From the NCBI GenBank assembly GCA_030512295.1, contig JAULSR010000008.1:310001-374000 (forward strand): a stretch of DNA of 64,000 nucleotides, written 5' to 3'. This stretch comes from Bombardia bombarda (Eukaryota; Ascomycota; Sordariomycetes; Sordariales; Lasiosphaeriaceae). This document shows positions 37,300 to 45,821 of this stretch, piece by piece. A model generated the notes under the pieces. That model saw only the letters and a program-made list of their open reading frames with translations, was not told the DNA's origin and searched no databases. Both the position numbers and the translations under genes were made by a program. The first letter of the stretch is position 1, and each line of letters starts with the position of its first letter.

Positions 37300-38781
37300 C
37301 GTCACTGCCATCGGCCCGCTCGGCGCTAGACAGCAACGCCAGTCGCAACCTGGAAGCTCGGAAATCGTGGTCGCTGTTAAATAATAATAAATGAGACGAC
37401 AACTCGAGGTTACCTTCCTCCCGCCCCATCTTATTTCACAACAGGCCCGAGTACCGTCGCACCCGAGAGTCAAAAGACCTTGTCAGGGGAAAAGTCGCAT
37501 GTCTCGGTGTCCTGATCGAGAATCCATGTCAAACGTGGTCGGCGGAACTGTCAGGATTTCTTGGCAGGGGAGCTGAACACTCGAATGCATTTTCTAGAAC
37601 GCCCAGCTTTTGCTTCCAGCGATCCAAGCCCGAGGGCCCCAAGCGCGCCAAGCAAATACCCCGCTATGCTCGCTCGCGGGCAGGGCTGGAAGGTGGGGCA
37701 GCTGAGTGACAGCCCGCGACCGGAGAAAGCTTGATAGGTTTTGGCGTTATCAGTTGGGGATTTATTTGTTAAGTTACTCTATCTCTTGTCACACCGCTCG
37801 TGAAATATCAGAATTTGACAAGCCAGAATGGCTAACCTGGAGTTGCGATGTATAAAATACTGATTGCTTGAAATGGGAAAGCAGACCGACAAGCGAAATG
37901 CAAGGCGGTCCGATTCAGAGACCAACGGGCCTGCCCTTCGACAAGCTCCAGGACAGGGCACGCTGACAGCAGCTGTTTAACTGGCCCGCGGGGGTCCCGT
38001 CCGTAGGTCCTTTTGGGACCGCGGGATGGTCCATGCTTCTTCTTCTTCCATGAAACATGCAACTTTTCTTTGTCCACTCAGATCGTCAGACCTGGTCGGG
38101 CCCAGGTTGCATCCGACGGCGCATCATGCACGCTGTCCGGCTTTTGGTGCGTCGGTAGCGGTGAAGATGGACCCTTTTGTGGTGTTGAAAAAGCATGGAG
38201 TGACGTTTTGCTGCTTTTGCTGCGCTGCGACCTGAAGCCCAACCCAGTCTTGTAACAGTGAGCTTCTCTTTTGGGCTGTCTACTGTGCTGCCGGTGACCA
38301 GGAGAACCTAGCGAGGAGAGCGGGCAAGTCAAGCTTCCTTTTCCATAGCTACGTCGCTTTCGCGTCTTTGCCACTCAGCAGCTCCCAGTCACGCCCGCTT
38401 CGTGTCTGCTGCTGCTGCTGCTGTTGCTGTCAGTCACCCAGCACACCCACCACGCACCCACCTATTCGTCTTGGTGGGATACGCAAGCTATTAAATCAAT
38501 TCGTATGCACGGCTCGTTTGTGCCGCCCACGTTTTTGATCCCTTCCTCGATTTCTTCTCAATTTCTTATCTATTAGCAGTGCTGGTCGGTCACAGACAGC
38601 ACTTGCACCGCATCGTAGTTGCACAGCCAATTACTGCAATTGTATTGGCCACGAGCGTGCTCCTGTCCCGCACTTTCTTAAATCTCGTGCATTTTCTCCT
38701 CCTTCTTTTTTTTAAACTTTCTCCCAAAAACCATAACCAGACTCCAATCCCCAACACCTGGTCGGTAGCTGTCTACCCATC
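35873..38781. other. Divergent intergenic region vWA gene/aminotransferase
   Basis: 2.9 kb with no supportable gene. It contains a TTG-based minisatellite at 37158-37300, a short CTG repeat near 38406-38426, a CCTAGG palindrome at 36091-36102, and the aminotransferase promoter and leader at the right end. Open frames across the TTG array encode homopolymers in all frames and are artefacts. Confidence 0.6.
37158..37300. repeat. TTG trinucleotide / 15-nt minisatellite array
   Basis: TTG units are periodically interrupted by GTG, producing about five near-identical 15-nt units of the form (TTG)4GTG, followed by an uninterrupted TTG run up to about 37299. The second-order periodicity suggests expansion by replication slippage of the longer unit as well. 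Confidence 0.9.
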
Positions 38782-40932
38782 ATGTCTTCCAGCATGTCTG
38801 GCGCGCTGGCCTTTGCGGCCCGCAAGTTCAGCATCAACCGCAACACTGGTGTGCCCAAGCCTGCTCGTCGCTTTTCCATTGGCGAGCCGAGCCAGAATGG
38901 TATGCCCCAGATCAATCGTGCCCATGGTGAATGAAAATTCATGGCTAACCAAATCTCATAAATCCAGAAACCAGCAGCAAGGTCCACCGACAGTTTCGAG
39001 CTGCTCATGAAGGGTGCGTAGTTGCTACCTCATCTACCTATCTCTTGTTGTAGAAACTGAGGGGACACCTCCCTCAGTCTTGTAAAACCACGTGAGCTGC
39101 CATTGCTGACACTTTCTAAACCTATGACAGCCACCTTCCCCACGCTGGCCTAGATGCCACCAGGGCTTCCACCGGAGTCGTCTGGTGCAGCGAGCGAGCT
39201 GCCGAGTACGGCTTTCTCGAGGAGCCCGAGAAGTGGGCCAATCTTGGTCGTAAGTAGACTCGCCTATCCTATTCACCGTAATGTACGTCACTAACACAAA
39301 CAAACAGAGGGCGCCCCTGAGGTCTGCAGTTCCCCCCACACCAATCACCGTCAACACCCCCCTGAAAACTGTCTGACAAGAGCAATCCAAAAAAATAGGT
39401 CGAGGACGACATCGAAGGCTGCTTTCCCCGGCCCAAGACGCTCGACATCAGCCTCAACAGCCGCGAGTACGGCCCGACCGCCGGCATCAAGCCCCTGAGA
39501 GAGGCCGTCGCCCATCTCTACAATGAGATGCACCGCAAGGGCCAGCCCAGTCAGTACACCTGGGAGAACGTCGCCATTGTGCCCGGCGGCCGTGCTGGCT
39601 TGATTCGTATCGCTGCTGTGTTGAATAATGCCTATGTGGGCTTTTTCATTCCCGACTATACGGGTATGTCTTCTTCCCCCCCTTTTTATAGGTTGCGATG
39701 ATATTATGTACGGATTGGGGATGCTGACTCGAGGTTTAGCCTACAATGAGATGCTCTCACTTTTCAAGAACGTACGTACATACTGTACTCTATTTGCTCA
39801 AGAGAAGATTCGAGCAGACGAACGAAAGGTGTGTTGCTGGCAGCTAATCACAAAATCAACAGTTCGCAGCCATCCCTGTCCCCCTCTCGGAGGAAGACGG
39901 CTACCATATCCACCCCAACAAGATCGCCGAGGAGATTGCCCGCGGAACCGGTGTCATTCTGACCTCGAACCCGCGCAACCCGACGGGCCGCGTCGTTGCC
40001 AACCCCGAGCTGGCCGAGATCCAGGATCTGTGCCGCGAGCGTGCCACGTTCGTGTCTGATGAGTTCTACTCTGGGTATAACTACACCAGCGACTGTGATG
40101 GGTCGACGATCAGCGCTGCTGTGAGTACTTTCTTTTTTATTTACGTTATTATGAAAATGACTAGTGAGAAAAGCTAATCAGTCGGTGGCTTACTAGGAAA
40201 ACGTTATTGACGTTGATGAGGACGATGTGCTTATCATTGACGGCCTGACCAAGCGCTTCCGTCTGCCTGGATGGCGTGTTGCGTGGATCATTGGCCCCAA
40301 GGAGTTTATTCGCGCGTAAGTTTTTTTTTCTCACTTCCGTCCTTTTAACAAACGAAAAGGGGGAAAGACAGAAATACAAAGATAAAATACTAAACAGCCA
40401 CCCAGCATCGGCTCCTGCGGCTCCTACCTCGACGGCGGCACCAACGTGCCCTTCCAAGAGGCCGCCATCCCCATGCTCGAGCCGTCGCTTGTGCAAAAGG
40501 AGATGGTGGCGCTGCAGCGCCACTTCCGCGACAAGCGCGACTACGTCGTCCAGCGCCTGCGCGACATGGGCTTCACCATCAAGCTGGTGCCCGACTCGAC
40601 TTTCTACCTCTGGCTGAACCTCGAGGGCCTGCCGGGGCAGATCAGCGACGGGCTCAACTTCTTCCAGGCCTGTCTGGAGGAGAAAGTGATTGTGGTGCCC
40701 GGCATCTTCTTCGACCTGAACCCGGCGAGACGGAGGGATCTGTTTGATAGCCCGTGTCATCACTTCGTGCGGTTCTCGTATGGGCCCAAGATGGATGTGC
40801 TGAAGATGGGGTGTGATGGGATTCAGAGGGTTTTGGAGAAGTGAGTACTGCTTTCTTTTGGATCGGGTGTGAGGAAGTTTTGCTGACGTGATGGATTGTA
40901 GGCATAAGAACTCGGGCGATGCTAAGAAGTGA
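38782..40932 (+). CDS. PLP-dependent class I/II aminotransferase
   Basis: Ten exons: 38782-38899, 38968-39013, 39131-39249, 39308-39321, 39399-39663, 39740-39771, 39863-40120, 40197-40315, 40406-40840, 40902-40932; 1437 nt, 478 residues in a continuous frame. Fold-type I features are SNPRNPTG (about 233-240), SDEFYSGYNY with the cofactor Asp/Tyr, and DGLTKRFRLPGWRVAW, in which Lys303 is the likely Schiff-base lysine. An Arg in HHFVRFSYG near the C-terminus fits the substrate carboxylate binder. Exon 4 is only 14 nt, yet both borders (CAG before, GT after) and frame require it to join LGQGAPE to VEDDIEGCF. Substrate specificity cannot be read from sequence; it resembles fungal aminotransferases loosely annotated as aspartate/aromatic type. 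No targeting signal is obvious. Confidence 0.9.
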
Positions 40933-43332
40933 GTGGACGGTTGATCGGGCTCCTGAATTGTGAGTTGAGGAAGTTTGGGTGTGTCTCCTGAGACGTACCT
41001 TGCCACGCCTGTGGCTAGCAATAGCGACAGTCACTAGGTCTGTTTATGGGGCTTCTCTTTTCTTCCTTTTATTTTTCGGTTTCTCTTCCAGCTCGTCTGT
41101 CTTTCCTCTTCTTTTATTTGCGCAAGCGATCAATGCTGGTGTTTCGGTCATTTCCCCTGCGGTATGACGGCATCTCTGTCGTCAGTTACTTTCACAGTAT
41201 CTAGGGAAGGTTAATACTATGCACACGAGCGAGTTATAGATGACTTTTAGACAGGTGTTGCCTGTTTCTAATGGCGGTAGTGGTGGATTTGTGTCAGTTG
41301 GTGGGTGAAATACTAGGTAGGTGGGTAGATGGGTAGAGATACATATCAAAGGTCCAGGGGAGCAGAAAGAGATGGGCATGGTATTGATATAGAGTGGAGG
41401 AGATGCAATACCTACCTTCGTTACTAGTTCCATATCTTCTGTGTTATGGATGGGGTTTTGATTCGTTGATGTTCAGATACCTGCCCACCCTTACCGCACT
41501 GATGCATCTATCAACTGTCTGGTTTTGTGTCAGTTCTTACCACTTATCACACACACAAGGCGGAATAGGTGTGCAATGAGGCTCAAGTCCGGCATACAAC
41601 ATCCGCATAAAATGCGCCTAGTGTATCAAGGGAGCCTAGTTTATGACTTTATTGCCTGCGAGACTGGCAGTCTAGAATCTCAGGAGCCTGGGCAGGCAAG
41701 GAAACCAGAAAAGAGATGGCTGTGTAGTCTACTAGGTCTAAAACAGCCTCGCGCGTACCCAGCCACACTTCCTAGCAAACATCACAGCTCGGGGCTTGTG
41801 TTTTTGTGGATTTTCGTGATACATAAAACTCTCATGGCTTCGCATACAGTGTGGCTACGATTCTCCCACATGCTCACCTGTACTCGGTATGTGTTCTTCT
41901 AACAGATAAACAAACAAACAAACAAACAAAAACACGCGCTTAGTGACAGATTATCTCATTTCTGGTCTGATACCCTCTAGTTTGATTTTCCGTCTGCGTG
42001 CGCAGCAGCCAGCCTGTTTCTGTCTTGTGGACGATGTTGTAACTTACCCAATCTTTGGGAATATCATCGGTGGCTCCATCTATCCCAAGTACACTGCACT
42101 AACAACCCTAACCCCCTTGACCCTTTGGCACGAAAGGGGGGGGAAAAGGGGTAAAAGTAATGATGACAACAACGAGTAAATGGACACTGATTGCTCTCCC
42201 AATCCATCCTTCTGCAAACCCAAACAAAATGCACATACGGAATCTCTCCCTCCAAACCTCAGTTCTGATTGTTGTTGAATATACCAGGCACTGCCGAGCC
42301 CCGTTACCGCTCAAGAGCATGACGTGGCCAACCTGCGATTTCTCTATCATCATCACATTTCGGAGCAAGGGGTCATATTAGCTGCTTTATCATCGTTGTT
42401 GAAATAACAGTTGTTTCTGAGATGGCCGTGCTTGCCTCGGAGGATGAATCGATGAGAGGAATCTCCTTCTCCCGGATGGATAGTCTTAACGTTCTATGGT
42501 GGGAAGAGTTGGAATGGCTGTGGTGGCGCCGGCGCCGGCTATGAGGATGGGGGGCAGAGATAACTTCAATTTTGTTGTCTTGGTAAGAGGATATCTGACT
42601 GTTTGCCTTGGCTGGGCACAAATTAATGTAGGTAGTAGGTGTGTGAATATAGTCAGAAACGTTGTTGGCTTTGCTTGAAGAAAATAGAAGAGAGGGGGGG
42701 GGGGACAACATTGAATGGCCTATCCCCCGCCACATCATCACTGTGTCCCAGTATCTTGGTTGTTGTAAATCCTGGAGGCCGTATTTCCTATCGGTGGTGT
42801 CACGCCAGGGTTCTTTCGGCCCGTTGTGTCGTACGCGCGGCTAACGTGGACAGTATCTGCAACCCACAACTCCTCTCACGCGAGCACAAACATGCACGTC
42901 CATCTCCGTCTGTAGTTGAAGCGGTCTTGCTCTGATACAAGCAAAAGATATATACGCTTCAGGGTAGGATCCACGTGTTTCAGGAGCCGGCCACTGGCTG
43001 TCTTCTAACAAGCAACTTTCACGGTGAATGATAGTACATGGATTTGCTCTCGGGGTAGGGGTAAAGAGAGTGCTGGGTTGTTCCCATCTCCTTCGCAGGA
43101 CTATTTCCAGTTTGTTGATGTGAGAGTGTAAAACAGGTCGACAAAGAAGCCCCTCCATTGATGTTGTATCCGATGAGTGTCCGGTCAGTAGACAAAACTT
43201 GTTCAAACTCCAATGAGTGAATCCGTCCAAGTATCCTCTCTCGATCCCACATCCCACTTAGCCGGACCCATGCCATACCCACTGATAGCTTTCTCCAAGA
43301 TCCCGGACCCCGCTGCTGAAATATGCCAGGCC
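40933..43332. other. Intergenic region right of the aminotransferase
   Basis: 2.4 kb without a supportable gene. It contains an AAAC repeat at about 41901-41930 and a short G9-11 run at about 42692-42703. Composition is less G+C-rich than flanking genes, marking the left edge of the accessory block. Confidence 0.55.
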
Positions 43333-43944
43333 TTAAATGCTGTCGAGTATTGACGGCGGCATAGTCCCGTCATCACGCCCGTTATTGTTGCCAGCTGTGG
43401 TTTTAGCATCTATAGGATGGCACCAGAGACTGCAGCTTTGAGGGTCGGGGGGGTCTGATTCGACGCAATCGCAGACCTCGGATAAATCTCCGTCCAGATC
43501 AGCAGCATCGCCATGGTAAATATCCCATATAACATTATTTTCATTCCGAGGAGCAACATAAACATCGTCATCACCCTCGCTGTCGGAACGAATTATGGTC
43601 TTGGGATCCCCGCAGCCTTCGCTAAAGTCGCAGTAACCTTCCTTGTCGCGGCGAACGACACCTGAACCTCCGCCGGGAGGAGCATCATCGCCATGATAGC
43701 TGATATCCTGGTTACTGCCCATCTCATCTAGCGGAGCAACATGAACGTCGTCATCTCCCTCATCGCTGGTACTAGTAGTTGTGGTTGTGGGAAGTCGATC
43801 TGTGTAGAAGCAAATGTCGAGTAAGAAGTCATGGAAGCAGACTACAGATGAGCCGGCGGCGCCATCGGAGTTTCTCTTGCTGAGAGGAGCAGCTGTGGTG
43901 GCGGCGGTGGCAGCCAGGAGGATAAGAGACGGAGTGAGCTTCAT
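43333..43944 (-). CDS. Small secreted protein with internal duplication and dibasic sites
   Basis: Single exon, 203 residues, ATG 43944. Residues 1-19 form a clear signal peptide (MKLTPSLILLAATAATTAA), followed directly by PLSKR, a Kex2-like Lys-Arg site at 23-24; a second dibasic site is Arg98-Arg99. A unit of about 27 residues is duplicated: EGDDDVHVAP...DISYHGDDA (62-88) and EGDDDVYVAP...WDIYHGDAA (123-148), 61 residues apart. The DNA of the two copies is also similar, so the duplication is fairly recent. Eight cysteines (36, 45, 105, 111, 158, 160, 171, 175) occur in pairs. The mature protein is strongly acidic. No known domain is recognised; candidates are an effector-like secreted protein or a Kex2-processed repeat protein. 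A (CTGT)n tract abuts the start codon upstream. Confidence 0.7.
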   Translation of the reverse strand: MKLTPSLILLAATAATTAAPLSKRNSDGAAGSSVVCFHDFLLDICFYTDRLPTTTTTSTSDEGDDDVHVAPLDEMGSNQDISYHGDDAPPGGGSGVVRRDKEGYCDFSEGCGDPKTIIRSDSEGDDDVYVAPRNENNVIWDIYHGDAADLDGDLSEVCDCVESDPPDPQSCSLWCHPIDAKTTAGNNNGRDDGTMPPSILDSI

Positions 43945-43959
43945 CCTGGCGAGACGGTG

Positions 43960-43996
<37 letters not shown>

Positions 43997-43997
43997 G
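43960..43997. repeat. (CTGT)n microsatellite in the 5' leader of the secreted-protein gene
   Basis: About nine CTGT/GTCT units lying 15-50 bp upstream of the ATG at 43944, on the leader side of the minus-strand gene. On the transcript it would be a CAGA-type repeat next to the start codon. Confidence 0.9.
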
Positions 43998-44424
43998 CCT
44001 TTGGTAGGTGCTACTTGGGATACAGGAAGAAGGGCAGTGAGAAAGGTGACATGCGGATGGATGCATGGATCCTTGTATTGTGGACCAGACAAGGCAATGT
44101 TTACCGCTTTTATAACCCAGGAGTCTCTAGTTACAGTTCTGCATCCATTGTTGAGCCGCGTCATCGACCATTTCGTCGAGTCGTATCAGGCAACACACAC
44201 CGATCGGCTGAATGGATTTAACGGCCGTAAGTGATACTGGTCGGTGTGAAACTTATAGAGTGTTGGTCAAGAAAAGCAGGGGCTGCCAGGTATGATCTCA
44301 ACAAGAATTGGTAAAGGGACGAGTTCATAACGAGGGAGAAGATCAGTTAGAATAAGTGTATAAATGTGATATTTCTGCGTGAGCAGGTGTGGATTGCTTG
44401 TTGTGAGAGTGTAACCCGGGTGTA

Positions 44425-44632
44425 GAAAAGAAACCCCCTCTTCACCGCGACGGATTATGTAGGCGCCGTCATCACCCTTGCTGTTGGTACGAGTTGTTGT
44501 TTTTATGGTTTTGGGATCTTTGCCAACAGCATCACTATGCTTTCCCAGCGTAGGGGGTGCAGCTGTGGCGACGGCGACTTCTTCCCATCTTGGCTTCAAA
44601 GCAGCACCAGTTGCTAAGTAACGCAACACCAT
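44425..44632 (-). pseudogene. Decayed partial paralogue of the secreted duplicated protein
   Basis: Read on the minus strand, this stretch encodes a run ending ATAAPPTLGKHSDAVG, matching the signal-peptide end and propeptide start of the neighbouring secreted protein. It then has DPKTIKTTTRTNSKGDDGAYI, matching its DPKTIIRSDSEGDDDVYV, and IIRRGEEG, matching its VVRRDKEG. The DNA is visibly similar (for example TATGGT.TTGGGATC). The signal peptide start, cysteines and repeat ends are lost or altered, and module order is compressed, so this looks like a deleted, decaying copy rather than a working gene. The frame happens to remain open (44267-44758). Confidence 0.6.
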
Positions 44633-44657
44633 CCATCGGGTATCCTCTCGAGCCCTA

Positions 44658-45535
44658 TCAGAGAACACAAGTACAAGCAATGATGTCAGCGGCCGAGGGC
44701 AGGTCATGGAATGCCCGCGAAACTCGCAAACATGCATCGCCGGGGTTGCACAGTCCATGACACAGATGGATGATCAAAGAAAGCCTACGCATATCATCAC
44801 ACCGACACTCAGGTGCAGCATCGTGGAAGCCATCGTGAATCTTGCTCGCCGACCTGATGTGACACTGTGCGTGGGTCTGCTCTCCCGGCCCGTCGTACGC
44901 GGGGCTGACCTCGACAATATCCGCACCCACGACATTCAACCTCTCCACAATGCCCCGTGTCCCAATGTCGTCGATCTCGTCTGCGTAGATGGGCAGGAAG
45001 CCCTGCATCGCATCGTCGGCCAGGTCTCGCGGGCCAGACAGCCGCGTGCGCAGGCCGACGTGGACGGAGCTGTTGCTGGCGATGAGGCCCTCCTCCCACG
45101 CGAGCGCGAACACGTCTCCGTGGTTGAAGCGGCCCTGCTCGGAGAACCAGGCGAGGTCGTCTGTGCTCTTGGGCGGGAGCCATAAGTGGGCAAAGGTTGG
45201 AATTCCCGAATAGGACCACTGATTCACAGAGTAAGTCAGCTTATTATCACTTATGGAGGGCGTACTTGTGTTGGGAGATGTACGTCAAATCTCCACAGAC
45301 GCTCCAGTTCGGCCTTCCTGCTCGCTGCTGTTGGCGATGCGTTGCTGTGAGCGTCTTGTGGCTGGAGGGTCATCGTCGAATCCACCATCTTTGAGTGCGG
45401 AGTGTGTGTCAACGCTGCTCTCATAGAGTACAGTATAATCTTGGCGATGATGAGCGACAAGGGGATAGTTGTGAGAAGAAGCAGGAGATGCCGACTCTGG
45501 AGGCAATCTCGCACGCTCGTGAAAGCCATCAACAT
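44658..45535 (-). pseudogene. Ureohydrolase (agmatinase-type) relic with internal deletions
   Basis: A putative first exon (from ATG 45535, hydrophobic N-terminus like a signal peptide, ending near AELERLWRFD) can splice to an exon starting at 45218: WSYSGIPTFAHL. This continues with FNHGDVFALAWEEGLIAS, SVHVGLRTRLSG, GFLPIYADEIDDIGTRGI and VVGADIVEVSPAYD, all typical of fungal secreted agmatinase/arginase-like proteins. Two blocks are missing: one between FAHL and FNHG (about 45152-45182), the other between GIVER and NVVGAD (about 44939). These deletions remove every metal-ligand motif of the family (GGDHS, DxHxD and SxDxDxxDP), so it cannot be an active Mn-dependent hydrolase. Both deletions keep the frame. 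Homology fades after about 44874. The exon 1 join is less certain. Confidence 0.7.
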
Positions 45536-45715
45536 TTTGGACAGCGAATGAGTGAAACTCTGTTCACTCCCGTCGCACCTTCCCTCAGAGGCACAGATCA
45601 GAATGAACTGATCAATGATGGGACGAAGTGCTTATAACCCGCAATTACCAGATTACGTCACCTTATGTACTGACCTGATAGGCACTGGGTGCATAAACGT
45701 TACGCGCACCACGTT

Positions 45716-45748
<33 letters not shown>

Positions 45749-45821
45749 TCTTTCCCCTCTTCCCTTTCTCTCTGGCATCCAGCAATACGACAACCCTCTC
45801 CGCACCGCCGACGCCGCCACC
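45536..45821. other. Spacer with T22/A13 inverted homopolymer
   Basis: Between the ureohydrolase relic and the ABC transporter relic. The only notable structure is a T22 run followed directly by A13 (45714-45748). No gene is seen. Confidence 0.6.
45714..45748. repeat. T22A13 homopolymer palindrome
   Basis: A run of 22 T is followed immediately by 13 A, forming a perfect 13-bp inverted repeat with no loop, about 75 bp upstream of the ABC relic's start codon. It may be a nucleosome-excluding promoter element or an insertion scar. Confidence 0.9.

Noticed and set aside
37018..37473. Frames across the TTG array coding poly-Thr, poly-Asn, poly-Cys or poly-Val
   Set aside because: Homopolymers arise in every frame from the repeat; no coding evidence outside it.
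45714..45748. Poly-T/poly-A as evidence for a retrotransposon
   Set aside because: No reverse transcriptase, integrase, long terminal repeats or target-site duplication seen nearby.
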